This document shows positions 15,284-23,973 of a stretch of 64,000 bases of DNA, one piece after another. The notes under the pieces were generated by a model. The model was not told the DNA's origin and searched no databases. It worked only from the letters and a program-made list of their open reading frames with translations. The translations under genes were made by a program, and so were the position numbers. The stretch lies in contig NZ_JAMQGO010000001.1 in the NCBI RefSeq assembly GCF_023703375.1, positions 496,001 through 560,000 of the forward strand, written 5' to 3'. The stretch comes from Lutimaribacter degradans (GTDB taxonomy: Bacteria; Pseudomonadota; Alphaproteobacteria; Rhodobacterales; Rhodobacteraceae). The number at the start of each line of letters is the position of its first letter. Position 1 is the stretch's first letter.

Positions 15284-18151
15284 CTACTGCTTCGCCACTC
15301 GCTCCTGATTGAGACGAAATAGGCGGGCAAGGATTTCGTCGTCGGTCAGCTTGCCGTCGCGCCAGTCGTCGCCCCAGTCGTAGGCCTCTGCCACGGCTTC
15401 ATCCAACTTCTTGTGGGCGTGGTCCAGCCATGCGGGACGGGCGTTGTAGAGGTTGGTTAGTGTACGCTTCTTGAGTTCCTTCGCGGCCTTGTCGTCTTTC
15501 GGGATCAGCCTGTCAGGGTAGCCTTCGACCACCTCGGGGACCCTGTCCACGAGGTCAGGCGGGTTCAGCCAGTTTTCGCGCAGGCGGTTCAGTTCAGCGG
15601 CGGCTTTGGCAATTTTCTGGGCGCGCGGATCGTCAACATATCTGGTGGCGGAAATATCTGGCGTGAGACCTTTAGGAAAAGGGAAGGTCTCGAAGGTCGT
15701 GGACGCTGTGTACCTTGGATCATTTCCTACCCCCAAAAATGTACCCAAGCGCAATGACCAGCTTTCATGGAAACGAGAGTGTAGAATGCCGAACGTAGTG
15801 TAATCATCCCTCGCAATCACGAACGATGCGCTATCGGCCAAGACACTTGCGTCGACAAAGACGAAAACTCTGTATTTCCCAACCCTTGGAGTGACAATCT
15901 TCCTCGTCAAGTCCTTGGTCTCGCGTCGCAGCGCTTCACCGCTGCGGCGATGGAGCCACCATTTTTCGCGAACGACTACTTTGCGCTTCGATTTGGCGAC
16001 ATAGTCAGAATACTGGCTCTGCAAGCGATGGTACGGGCCTTCAAAAAGAGAGGCTTGCATCTCGTCAGGGTGATCGGAGAAGTCAATCAGGTAGCGTTCG
16101 GGAGCGCGCTTGAGGATATTGCTACCGTTCAGTACGGGCCATAGCACCTCTGTGTTCCGAAGACCGTTTGGATTGGTGGGCGCAGTGGCGAGAGCCACGA
16201 AATCCGAGTGACCTAGCTCGAAAGGCCCTCCGCTTTCGATGCCACGGATGCATACCCCATTGTTTTCGCGAATCTTTTTGGCGTCGGTGAGGTCATAGCC
16301 TGTGGAGCCGGTAAGGTCCGAAAGTATCTCCGCAGTCATCGTCCCGTTCAGAGTGACTGGCGATTGTCCGTGATGGTCATCAAAGCAGATCATGGAAACA
16401 CGGACTGCTGCTCCTTCGACCGTCCAGCTTTCATCTGCGAAAGCTGAGTAAATTCTGCCTTCGGCAACAATAGGCTTGAGGACCTCTCTGCTGGCCCCCC
16501 CTCTTATAGAATTCGTGGAGACCAGTCCTGCACGTTCAAGGTGCCCGTTATTCATTTGCTCCCAAGATTTGGCGAACCAATAGGCCACCAAATCAGCGCT
16601 TCCCGGCACATCGGGCCAAGCTTTGCGTAGTTGGCGAACGTAGTCTTCGCCCAACTCAATGCTCATCTTATAGGCCCCAAGAAACGGCGGGTTCCCGACC
16701 ACCGCGTCAGCGTCTGGCCAGTCTGCTTTCGAGCCTTCCGGTGCAAGCACAGCGTCCCGGTTTTCGATGGTCCCCAACGGGCGCAGGATAGGGTTCCGGG
16801 CGGCATCGAAACCGTTCCTGCGCATCCACTGGATTTCCCCGACCCAAACCGACACACGGGCGAGTTCAGCGGCATAAGGGTTCAGTTCAATCCCCTTCAC
16901 GCATTCCGGCCCGATGGTCGGGAAACCACGCGGCAGGCCCAAGGCCTCAGCCTCAAGGTTTGTACGGTGTTCAATGTCCTTAAGCGCCAAGAGGGACAGG
17001 TACAGGAAGTTGCCGGAGCCGCAGGCAGGGTCCAGCACGCGGAAGCCCCGCAGGCGCTCCAGAAACGCCGCGTGGAGGCGTTCCGCCTCTTTCTCAGCCT
17101 TGGTCCGGGCGGAACGCGCCTTGGCGCTCTCCGCCTTGCTCAGCGCCGCTTCGATCTGGGCCTTCACCTCGGCCCATTCGGCAAGCAGCGGTTCCACCAC
17201 CACCGGGTTGACGATTTGCATGATCTTGTCGCGGTCGGTGTAGTGCGCGCCAAGCTGAGAGCGCTTGTCCGGGTCAAGCCCGCGCTCGAACAGGGTGCCC
17301 AGAATGGAGGGGTCGATTTCTGACCAGTCGAGCTTGGCGGCGGCAAGAAGGTCCGCCAAATCTTCCTTTTCGAGTGGCAGGGCGGTGTCGTCATCGAAGA
17401 GACCGCCGTTGAACCATTCCACCTTTTCGAAGCCGACGCGCCCGCCGGATTGCATGGCGGCGAAGAGGTCCTTGGCGAAGGGCTGAAATTCGGTCGGGTC
17501 CTTCTGGCAAAGTTCTAGCATTTTCTGGAACATCTTGTTCGGCAGAAGGTCGACGTCTTCGGCGAACATGCAGAAGACAAGGCGGTTCACGAAGTGAGCG
17601 ACGGTTTCGGGGTCATGCTCGCGCTCGCGCAGGCGCTGCGCCAGAGACGCGAATTTCTGCGCCGCCTCTTCGGTCAGGGCCTGCCGTGTCTTGGCGGGGC
17701 GCAGGCTTTCGGGATCGGTGAAGCAGGCGCGCAGAAGGTCGCGCTTGCTGGCGTCCAGAAGGTCCGGCGTGGTGATTTCGTGGACTTGCTGAACCGTGTT
17801 CGTCCAGTTCGTCTGAATCCGGATGCGCGTCATGTCCGACACGATCAGGAGCGGCGGGTTTTCCAGCGCGATGGAGTATTGCAGGAGTTGGTCAAAGGCC
17901 TTGTCTAGGTCCTTCTTCTTGCCCTTGTACTCCCATGCGAAGCAGCCTTTGCGCCAGACGTCTGCCCAGCCTTCGCCGCCCGAGGTCTTGGACGCGCCAC
18001 GTTCGAAGGTGAACCAATCGCCCTTGGGGTCGGCGGAGATCGGGTCTTCAATGCCAAGGAGCGCGCAGAGGTCTAGGAAATGCGCCTGCGATGCGCTCCG
18101 CTCTTTCAGCTCCGCCGCTTCCCATTTCTTGATAAAATCCGCCGCCTGCAT
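15284..18151 (-). CDS. MmeI-like type IIL restriction-modification enzyme
   Basis: A 955-residue single-chain enzyme. Residues 1-150 are an endonuclease domain with D64, E74 and K76 (WADVW...FAWEYKGK), the same D-X9-E-X-K spacing as in MmeI. A helical connector follows. The N6-adenine methyltransferase has motif I VLDPACGSGNFLY near residue 375 and motif IV NPPF near 487. A target-recognition region spans roughly 600-830, and a C-terminal helical part follows. Enzymes of this family methylate one strand of a short asymmetric site and cut about 20 bases away. It needs no partner genes, which suits a small mobile element. All key motifs are intact, so it should be active as element defence or maintenance cargo. 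Confidence 0.9.
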   Translation of the reverse strand: MQAADFIKKWEAAELKERSASQAHFLDLCALLGIEDPISADPKGDWFTFERGASKTSGGEGWADVWRKGCFAWEYKGKKKDLDKAFDQLLQYSIALENPPLLIVSDMTRIRIQTNWTNTVQQVHEITTPDLLDASKRDLLRACFTDPESLRPAKTRQALTEEAAQKFASLAQRLREREHDPETVAHFVNRLVFCMFAEDVDLLPNKMFQKMLELCQKDPTEFQPFAKDLFAAMQSGGRVGFEKVEWFNGGLFDDDTALPLEKEDLADLLAAAKLDWSEIDPSILGTLFERGLDPDKRSQLGAHYTDRDKIMQIVNPVVVEPLLAEWAEVKAQIEAALSKAESAKARSARTKAEKEAERLHAAFLERLRGFRVLDPACGSGNFLYLSLLALKDIEHRTNLEAEALGLPRGFPTIGPECVKGIELNPYAAELARVSVWVGEIQWMRRNGFDAARNPILRPLGTIENRDAVLAPEGSKADWPDADAVVGNPPFLGAYKMSIELGEDYVRQLRKAWPDVPGSADLVAYWFAKSWEQMNNGHLERAGLVSTNSIRGGASREVLKPIVAEGRIYSAFADESWTVEGAAVRVSMICFDDHHGQSPVTLNGTMTAEILSDLTGSTGYDLTDAKKIRENNGVCIRGIESGGPFELGHSDFVALATAPTNPNGLRNTEVLWPVLNGSNILKRAPERYLIDFSDHPDEMQASLFEGPYHRLQSQYSDYVAKSKRKVVVREKWWLHRRSGEALRRETKDLTRKIVTPRVGKYRVFVFVDASVLADSASFVIARDDYTTFGILHSRFHESWSLRLGTFLGVGNDPRYTASTTFETFPFPKGLTPDISATRYVDDPRAQKIAKAAAELNRLRENWLNPPDLVDRVPEVVEGYPDRLIPKDDKAAKELKKRTLTNLYNARPAWLDHAHKKLDEAVAEAYDWGDDWRDGKLTDDEILARLFRLNQERVAKQ

Positions 18152-18373
18152 TCGCTCACCCGAAATCTTTTCGGGATTTCTAGCACTTGGAAGGAAGAGA
18201 AACCAGAAACACTTCGCGGCTAAAGTCCGTGCTCAGGGGGCAACGCGGCATGATGCCCGCCGGGTTCCGGCAGGATGGGACAGAAGCCCACTTGCCGTCG
18301 GGCATCAGGGGGAGGGCGGTTACGGAACGTGGTTCAGAGGCCGAAGGGGTAGAAGATGACGGCGATACGGAAT

Positions 18374-18387
18374 CCCCCTAACGGGGG
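18374..18387. terminator. mini-hairpin, 5-bp stem and TAAC loop
   Basis: CCCCC-TAAC-GGGGG, 13 bases past the stop of the minus-strand coiled-coil gene. Confidence 0.45.
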
Positions 18388-18399
18388 CTTATCCGGTCA

Positions 18400-18843
18400 C
18401 TAAGCTGGAGGGATTTCAAAATCGTCGGGTAGTTTCCAAGGATACCCGCCCGTCCCGTACACGGCCTTACATGAAGGGCACAAGTCGTGCTTTGAGAGGC
18501 CGCGAGTGATTTGGACCTGAATGCCTTTTGTCTTCTCACATACGGGACAGAATGGCCGCCCAATGGGCTTGCCGTCGGCACCTATTCCGAAGTTGTAACC
18601 ATTATACGACACGGTGCGCATCTTGGATGCATCCACTGCTTTCAAGCGGGCTATTTCTGCGTCCTTGTCTGAGAGTTCCTGACGCGCGTCCGCTAGGGCC
18701 ATCTTCGCATCTGCCAAGGCCGTGTACAGCTCCGCGATTTGGTGCTTAAAGGTGGCGTCATTTAGTTTGCCCTCGAACTCACGGAGACTCTTGGCGATTT
18801 CCAGCGCCTTTGCCGCTGCGCTGAGGCCCGTCATAATATCCAT
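18400..18843 (-). CDS. coiled-coil protein with two CxxC pairs
   Basis: A 147-residue protein of unknown role. Residues 1-70 form a heptad-rich coiled coil (ALADAKMALADARQELSDKD). The C-terminal half has CPVC and CPSC about 27 residues apart, a probable zinc ribbon. I place the start at 18843 behind GAGGG; an ATG at 18861 is possible. The start overlaps the last codons of the integrase gene, so both are translated from one message. The coupling suggests a partner of the integrase or a DNA-binding accessory factor, which is inference. Confidence 0.65.
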   Translation of the reverse strand: MDIMTGLSAAAKALEIAKSLREFEGKLNDATFKHQIAELYTALADAKMALADARQELSDKDAEIARLKAVDASKMRTVSYNGYNFGIGADGKPIGRPFCPVCEKTKGIQVQITRGLSKHDLCPSCKAVYGTGGYPWKLPDDFEIPPA

Positions 18844-18844
18844 C

Positions 18845-20050
18845 TTATTCAATTCCCTCATTGGAGTTCTGCGCGGAAATCGCGGACTGGACCTTTAGCA
18901 TTTCGACCATTTCTTCGTCTTCTTCTCTTACTTCATCATCCTCCAAGATCGCGGACCACTTGTCCAAGTGTTTTGAAGCAGTTTGCGGCTCAAGGTGGGC
19001 ATAGACTGCCTGTGTGACGGCGGTTGAACTATGCCCAAGCAGCTTGGAGACGACCTCAAGGGGAACGTCCTTGTTTAGAAGGGAGGTCCCGATTGTTCTG
19101 CGGAGCGCGTGCGCGCCCAATGGCTTCGGGCGAAGCGCTTCCCACACGTGCCGTTGGTGGCTCTTGGCGCAAGGTCGAGTCTTGTCCGTCACCATCGGGA
19201 ACACGTACTCGGAGTCGCGGGGCAGGGAGGCTAGATGTTCAATCTGCAATGGGCCAAGAGGAAAAACCTTACTACGCTTCGTCTTGTACCTTTCAGCGGG
19301 AATGGTCCACGTCCCCGCTTTCAGGTCCAAATCGCTCCACTTCATTTCCCGCGCCTCTTTCCCTCGGCAAGGGTAGATCATTAGGAAGCGCAACAGCGCA
19401 ACACCGATGGGGAAGCGGTCCTTGTTCGCCAGAAGGTTGTCAGCAAATTCCTTGATGTCATCGCGGGTGAAAACGTCAAGGCGTCGGTTAGGTGTGGACT
19501 TCTCGATGCCTTCGACAGGGTTACCAATCATATACCCGTTCACGCGAGCCACATAGCAGAGCTTGGAGATATACGCCAACCACCGGTTCACGGTTGCAGC
19601 GGAGTTGTCGGCGCGCTTTCCGTCATACCATTTCTGTATGGTGCGCGGCGTTAGCCGCGAAAGCTTGGTCTTTCCTAATTCAGGCGCGATGTGCTTGGCG
19701 TAGCTCCGCCGAAACTCTGCGGCGTGACCTTCACTTACCTTGGAGGAATAGGCACTTTCCCAGACCGCATATACGTCCGCGAGTGTTTCTGCATTGCTCC
19801 GCCCGTCCTGAGCCACCAGCTTCCGCACGCGGTCACGAGCTTCGTCAACGCTGATACTTCCCACCGGCTCAATCGTCTCTTGCTTTCGCTTACCGTCTTT
19901 GCGCGACGTCCACCGGGCGACGAAGCGCTTGGATGTATTTGACAAGCGCACCAGTAATTCAGGTACTTCTGTATCCGTGACCCACTGCCCATCCTTGTCA
20001 AAGTCGAGTGCTTCCAGCCGCGCCTTTGTAAGCTTTACTCTGTTCGCCAT
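18845..20050 (-). CDS. int: tyrosine-recombinase integrase
   Basis: A 401-residue phage-type integrase. The N-terminal arm-binding domain has the common RLSNTSKRFVARW beta segment, followed by a core-binding domain around residues 90-175. The catalytic set is readable: Arg in YPCRGKEAREMKW near 245, Lys in the RYKTKRSK hairpin, HALRRT, GHSS, and the tyrosine in QAVYAHL near residue 355. The gene begins 177 bases inside attR and is transcribed leftward. Its ribosome-binding site abuts the right arm-site repeat, so the integrase may repress its own expression. Confidence 0.95.
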   Translation of the reverse strand: MANRVKLTKARLEALDFDKDGQWVTDTEVPELLVRLSNTSKRFVARWTSRKDGKRKQETIEPVGSISVDEARDRVRKLVAQDGRSNAETLADVYAVWESAYSSKVSEGHAAEFRRSYAKHIAPELGKTKLSRLTPRTIQKWYDGKRADNSAATVNRWLAYISKLCYVARVNGYMIGNPVEGIEKSTPNRRLDVFTRDDIKEFADNLLANKDRFPIGVALLRFLMIYPCRGKEAREMKWSDLDLKAGTWTIPAERYKTKRSKVFPLGPLQIEHLASLPRDSEYVFPMVTDKTRPCAKSHQRHVWEALRPKPLGAHALRRTIGTSLLNKDVPLEVVSKLLGHSSTAVTQAVYAHLEPQTASKHLDKWSAILEDDEVREEDEEMVEMLKVQSAISAQNSNEGIE

Positions 20051-20057
20051 GCTCCAC

Positions 20058-20075
20058 CTGCTACAATTCTGCTAC
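20058..20075. promoter_or_regulatory. right integrase arm-site candidates
   Basis: This 18-bp stretch with two TGCTAC hexamers matches 6812-6829 with one mismatch, in the same orientation. Another TGCTAC lies at 20115. It directly precedes the integrase ribosome-binding site. Confidence 0.55.
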
Positions 20076-20226
20076 TTCTACGCCCTGAAATTTTGTTTAG
20101 GTCCAGATTTCAAGTGCTACAAGGGAAAAGTGCCATTTCCTCAAAAAAATGTTCTTAAACAGTTTGTTACGTTCAGACGCTCTTTTCTGGAAATTGTCAC
20201 AACTTCCCGGCGTTTCAGGTATAGCG

Positions 20227-20284
20227 CCAGATTTAGGTTCTGGCGCCGCAAGGCGTGGGGGTTCAAGTCCCTCCACCCGCACCA
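20227..20284. repeat. attR core, truncated tRNA-Leu copy
   Basis: An exact copy of the last 58 bases of tRNA-Leu. No 5' tRNA half precedes it, so it is not a gene. Confidence 0.93.
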
Positions 20285-20448
20285 TGACGGTTTGAGCAGG
20301 TTTTCAACTGGCTTTTCCGGTGTCTTGTCGGCCCCGTCCAGAATATTTTGCGCATGACGGTTGCGCGTGGGCGAACCGGCCGGGCCTGCACGCGCAGAAT
20401 CAGGGTTGATCCCCTTGGATGCGCAGCCTAGTAAGACGCAAATTTACT

Positions 20449-20471
20449 CAGGCCGCCATCCGGGCGGCCTG
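20449..20471 (+). terminator. hairpin in trigger factor leader
   Basis: CAGGCCGCC, loop ATCCG, GGCGGCCTG: a perfect 9-bp stem 21 bases before the tig start. No T-run. It may be the old end of the tRNA-Leu transcript or a 5' structure of tig mRNA. Confidence 0.4.
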
Positions 20472-20492
20472 TCAGCTTATGCGAGGACAATG

Positions 20493-21827
20493 ATGCAAGT
20501 CACCGAAACCCTGAACGACGGCCTCAAGCGCGGTTACGAGATTACCGTGACTGCCGCGGAACTGGATGCCAAGGTCGACGAAAAGCTGGCCGAAGCCCAG
20601 CCCGAGATCGAGATGAAGGGCTTTCGCAAGGGCAAGGTGCCCATGGCCCTGCTGAAAAAGCAGTTCGGTCAGCGCCTGCTGGGCGAGGCGATGCAGGAAG
20701 CCGTCGATGAAGCGATGTCCGAGCATTTCGAAAAGACCGGCGACCGCCCGGCGCTGCAGCCCGCCGTTGAAATGGTCGACGGCGAGAACTGGAAAGAAGG
20801 CGATGACGTCAAGGTCAACATGACCTACGAGGCGCTGCCCGAGATTGAAGAACCCGACCTGTCGACCATCAAGCTGGAGCGCATGGTCGTCAAGCCCGAC
20901 GAGGCCGCCGTGACCGAGGCGCTTGAAAGCCTGGCCGAGAACGCGCAGGATTTCGAAAACCGCGACGAAGGCGCCAAGGCCGAGGATGGCGACCAGGTCG
21001 TGGTCGATTTCGTCGGCAAGGTCGACGGCGAACCGTTCGAGGGCGGCGCAGCCGAGGATTACCCGCTGGTTCTGGGGTCGGGCTCGTTCATCCCCGGTTT
21101 CGAAGAACAGCTGGTTGGCGTGAAAGCGGGTGACGAGCTCGCCGTCGAGGTGACGTTCCCCGAAGATTACGGCGCGGAAAACCTCAAGGGCAAGCCGGCG
21201 GTGTTCGACTGCACCGTCAAGGAAGTCAAGGCGCCCAAGGCCGCCGAGATCGACGACGAGTTGGCGAAGAAATACGGCGCCGAAGATCTGGACGCGCTCA
21301 AGGCCCAGATTTCCGAGCGGCTGGAAGCCGAGTATGCCGGCGCGGCGCGCGCGGTTCTCAAGCGTGGTTTGCTGGACAAGCTGGACGAGGTCGTGAAGTT
21401 CGACCTGCCGCCCAGCCTGGTCGAGGCCGAGGCCAAGCAGATCGCCCATCAGCTTTGGCACGAGGAAAACCCCGAGGTTCAGGACCACAACCACGGTGAG
21501 GTCGAGCCCACGGACGAACATAACCGTTTGGCCGAGCGCCGCGTGCGGCTTGGCCTGCTGCTGGCCGAGATCGGCCGCAAGGCCGAGGTCGAGGTGACCG
21601 ACGCCGAGATGACCCAGGCGATCATGAACCAGGCCCGCCAATATCCGGGCCAGGAACGCCAGTTCTTCGAGTTCATCCAGCAGAACCAGGAAATGCAGCA
21701 ACAGTTGCGTGCACCCATCTTCGAAGACAAGGTGGTCGATCACGTGCTGGAGCAGGCGGACGTGGCCGAGAAAGAGGTCTCGAAAGACGATCTGCAAAAG
21801 GCCATCGAGGCGATGGACGAGGAATAA
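20493..21827 (+). CDS. tig: trigger factor, ribosome-bound chaperone
   Basis: A 444-residue peptidyl-prolyl isomerase and chaperone that binds nascent chains at the ribosome exit. The N-terminal ribosome-binding domain has the signature [12 protein letters not shown] near residue 45 (family form GFRxGKxP). The central FKBP-like domain spans about 160-245 ([20 protein letters not shown]). The C-terminal helical arms fill the rest. GAGGA is five bases from the second of two adjacent ATGs, so I start at 20493 (MQVTETL). It is the first chromosomal gene right of the element. Confidence 0.97.
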   Translation: MQVTETLNDGLKRGYEITVTAAELDAKVDEKLAEAQPEIEMKGFRKGKVPMALLKKQFGQRLLGEAMQEAVDEAMSEHFEKTGDRPALQPAVEMVDGENWKEGDDVKVNMTYEALPEIEEPDLSTIKLERMVVKPDEAAVTEALESLAENAQDFENRDEGAKAEDGDQVVVDFVGKVDGEPFEGGAAEDYPLVLGSGSFIPGFEEQLVGVKAGDELAVEVTFPEDYGAENLKGKPAVFDCTVKEVKAPKAAEIDDELAKKYGAEDLDALKAQISERLEAEYAGAARAVLKRGLLDKLDEVVKFDLPPSLVEAEAKQIAHQLWHEENPEVQDHNHGEVEPTDEHNRLAERRVRLGLLLAEIGRKAEVEVTDAEMTQAIMNQARQYPGQERQFFEFIQQNQEMQQQLRAPIFEDKVVDHVLEQADVAEKEVSKDDLQKAIEAMDEE

Positions 21828-21852
21828 TCGCCCACCACGTCTGGGTGATGTC

Positions 21853-21880
21853 AGGGCCGCCCGGTGGGGCGGCCCTTTTT
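21853..21880 (+). terminator. tig intrinsic terminator
   Basis: AGGGCCGCC and GGCGGCCCT form a strong stem followed by five T residues. Confidence 0.9.
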
Positions 21881-21993
21881 CGTTGTGCGGCGCCCGCGTG
21901 TTCAGCCAGGTGGGCCCAGGGACGCGGGATTGACCAGGCCGGCGCCGGCGCAGACAGTCGGGGCGCACACGATAGAAGGAAAAGGCACCGTAC

Positions 21994-22410
21994 ATGTCCC
22001 ATACAAGCTTCACGTCCGACGCGTTCCGCGAATTTCGCGACAATGACCGGCCCGGGCCAATTCACATGCTTAACCTTGTCAAGCTGCGTGACCGCGCCGA
22101 ATACGACGACGGGCGCACGGCGACCGGGGCCGAGGCCTATGCCGCCTATGGCCGTGAAAGCGCCCCGGTGTTCGAACGGCTGGGCGGCCGCATCGTCTGG
22201 CGTGGCAAGATGGAGCAGATGCTGATCGGCCCCGCCGACGAGGCGTGGGATCTGTGTTTCATCGCCGAATATCCAGGCCCCGGGGCCTTTGCCGAGATGC
22301 TGAAAGACCCGGTCTATCGCAAGGCCATGGAACACCGCCAGGCCGCCGTGGCCGACAGCCGCCTTGTGCGCATGGCCCCCATTACCACGGGCGGAAATTT
22401 CGCCGAGTGA
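21994..22410 (+). CDS. DUF1330 family protein
   Basis: A 138-residue small cytoplasmic protein. The NLVKLRDRAEYDDGR stretch, YAAYGRESAPVFERLGGRI and FIAEYPGPGAFAEML segments follow the DUF1330 pattern, a dimeric ferredoxin-like (dabb) fold. Function is unknown in the family. AAGGA precedes the ATG. It lies between the tig terminator and the rplI terminator and faces the ribosomal genes. Confidence 0.85.
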   Translation: MSHTSFTSDAFREFRDNDRPGPIHMLNLVKLRDRAEYDDGRTATGAEAYAAYGRESAPVFERLGGRIVWRGKMEQMLIGPADEAWDLCFIAEYPGPGAFAEMLKDPVYRKAMEHRQAAVADSRLVRMAPITTGGNFAE

Positions 22411-22420
22411 GCGGGCCACG

Positions 22421-22453
22421 AAAAAGGCCGCGCAGGTTTGCCCGCGCGGCCTT
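22421..22453 (-). terminator. terminator of rpsF-rpsR-rplI operon
   Basis: AAGGCCGCGC and GCGCGGCCTT form a 10-bp stem; on the minus strand five T residues follow. Confidence 0.88.
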
Positions 22454-22476
22454 GGATGTTTGCGATCTGACGCGAC

Positions 22477-23118
22477 TTAGTTGTTGTCGTCGTCGTCGTC
22501 GTCGTCGTCCGAGCCTTCGCCCGCGTTGTCGGCCATCGGGGTCAGGTCGTCGTCGTCCGACGCGGCCGAACCGATGTCTTCGAACAGGCCCGCGATCTCG
22601 TATTCCGCTGCGGCCTCTTCTTCGGCTGCGGCGTCCTGGATCGACTTGCCCGATGCCTGCAACTCGGCCTCTTCGGGCGAGCGGGCGACGTTCAGCGTCA
22701 TGGTGACCATCACCTCGGGGTGCAGGTGCACCTCGACTTCGTGCAAGCCCAGTTCCTTGATGGGCGTGCGGATGATGACCTGCTTGCGGTCGATCGAGAA
22801 CCCTTCTTCGGTGGCGACGGCGGCGGCGTCACGGGTCGTGACCGAGCCATAGAGGTTGCCACCGTCCGATGCCTGGCGAATCACGATGAATTGCTGGCCG
22901 TCCAGCTTTTCACCCAGGGCCTCGGCCTCTTTCTTGGTTTCCAGGTTGCGCGCTTCAAGCTGCGCTTTCTGGTCTTCGAACGACTTGATGTTCTCGTCCG
23001 ATGCGACCAGCGCCTTTTTCTGCAGCAGCAGATAGTTGCGGGCAAAGCCGGGTTTGACGTCGACGACGTCGCCCATCTGGCCCAGCTTGGCCACGCGTTC
23101 CAGCAGGATGACTTGCAT
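22477..23118 (-). CDS. rplI: 50S ribosomal protein L9 with acidic tail
   Basis: A 213-residue L9. The N-terminal domain ([28 protein letters not shown], split here as [10 protein letters not shown] then [14 protein letters not shown]) and the C-terminal RNA-binding domain around residues 80-148 are standard. Beyond residue 150 there is a long acidic extension ending in eight aspartates and two asparagines. Such tails occur in alphaproteobacterial L9. The tail's last part is encoded by eight GAC units. Last gene of the rpsF-rpsR-rplI operon. Confidence 0.97.
   Translation of the reverse strand: MQVILLERVAKLGQMGDVVDVKPGFARNYLLLQKKALVASDENIKSFEDQKAQLEARNLETKKEAEALGEKLDGQQFIVIRQASDGGNLYGSVTTRDAAAVATEEGFSIDRKQVIIRTPIKELGLHEVEVHLHPEVMVTMTLNVARSPEEAELQASGKSIQDAAAEEEAAAEYEIAGLFEDIGSAASDDDDLTPMADNAGEGSDDDDDDDDNN
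22486..22509. repeat. trinucleotide repeat (GTC)8 in rplI
   Basis: Eight perfect GTC units on the plus strand encode the Asp run near the L9 C terminus. Slippage here would change tail length without a frameshift. Confidence 0.9.
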
Positions 23119-23128
23119 GATGCTCTCC

Positions 23129-23356
23129 TTACTTCACGGCGTAGGGCAGCAGGGCGAGAAAGCGCGCGCGCTTGATCGCACGGGCCAGTTCACGCTGCTT
23201 TTTCGAGGATACGGCGGTGATGCGCGAGGGCACGATCTTGCCCCGTTCGCTGATGTAGCGTTGAAGCAGGCGCGTGTCCTTGTAATCGATCTTGGGCGCG
23301 TTGTCGCCCGAGAAGGGGCAGACCTTGCGGCGGCGGAAAAATGGTTTTGCGGCCAT
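23129..23356 (-). CDS. rpsR: 30S ribosomal protein S18
   Basis: A 75-residue S18 with the family start [14 protein letters not shown], the central [18 protein letters not shown] and the end [12 protein letters not shown]. It binds next to S6 on the 30S platform. It lies between rpsF and rplI, in the usual order. Confidence 0.98.
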   Translation of the reverse strand: MAAKPFFRRRKVCPFSGDNAPKIDYKDTRLLQRYISERGKIVPSRITAVSSKKQRELARAIKRARFLALLPYAVK

Positions 23357-23385
23357 TGGTTATGTCCTTTTCTTCAGGCTGTGGA

Positions 23386-23739
23386 TCAACGACGCTCGCG
23401 GCGGTCGCCACGGTCGTCTTTCTTCTGCATCTGCACCGACGGGCCTTCTTCGTGCGCGTCGACCTTGATCGTCATGACACGCATCACGTCGTCATGCAGG
23501 CGCATCAGGCGCTCCATTTCCTGAACTGCCGTCGCGGGCGCGTCGGTTTTCAGGAAGGCATAATGCCCCTTGCGGTTCTTGTTGATCTTGTAGGCCATCG
23601 TCTTGACGCCCCAGTACTCGGAATCGACGAGCTTGCCGCCGTTGTCACCCAGTACGGTGCCGAAATGTTCGATGAGGCCCTCGGCCTGCGCGTTGGACAA
23701 GTCCTGGCGCGCGATAAAGACATGCTCGTAAAGCGGCAT
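23386..23739 (-). CDS. rpsF: 30S ribosomal protein S6
   Basis: A 117-residue S6 with YEHVFIARQDLSNAQAE at the start, the WGVKTMAYKINKNRKGHY central strand, and a basic/acidic tail ending RGDRRERR. AGGAG lies six bases before the ATG at 23739, so the longer start is rejected. First gene of the operon. Confidence 0.97.
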   Translation of the reverse strand: MPLYEHVFIARQDLSNAQAEGLIEHFGTVLGDNGGKLVDSEYWGVKTMAYKINKNRKGHYAFLKTDAPATAVQEMERLMRLHDDVMRVMTIKVDAHEEGPSVQMQKKDDRGDRRERR

Positions 23740-23973
23740 GTGCACTCCTGTCATTTTATGCGCATTTCAAAGCGGGGCCCAACCTTTCCGCGACCCCACA
23801 CGAGAGACTGCGCCGTTCCAAAAACCGTGCGGAAAGGATGGCAGCGGATACACCGTATCGCCCCGCGTGACAAGGGGTGGCGCGGCGGACCCGGCATTTC
23901 CGTGCTAATGCCGCAATCCTGCCCGATTTACCCGCCACGGATCGTAGCAGAGCGAAAGACGGAGGAAACCCCA

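Larger units (their letters stand above)
6694..20284. mobile_element. 13.5-kb integrative element in tRNA-Leu
   Basis: The element is bounded by an exact 58-bp direct repeat of the tRNA-Leu 3' part (6694-6751 and 20227-20284). From left to right it carries an integrase arm-site candidate, a promoter, five small unknown genes, a large replication helicase-like gene, an iteron array, an unknown 366-residue gene, a small ORF, an unknown minus-strand gene, a serine recombinase, an MmeI-like restriction-modification gene, a coiled-coil zinc protein, and a tyrosine integrase facing away from the right end. Codon choice looks less GC-biased than in the chromosomal genes. No conjugation, capsid or terminase genes are present inside it. 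Confidence 0.93.

Noticed and set aside
20227..20284. Possible second tRNA-Leu
   Set aside because: Only the 3' 58 bases are present; no 5' acceptor, D arm or full fold.
20472..22043. 523-codon minus-strand ORF
   Set aside because: Antisense to the trigger factor gene; no family motifs and no ribosome-binding site.
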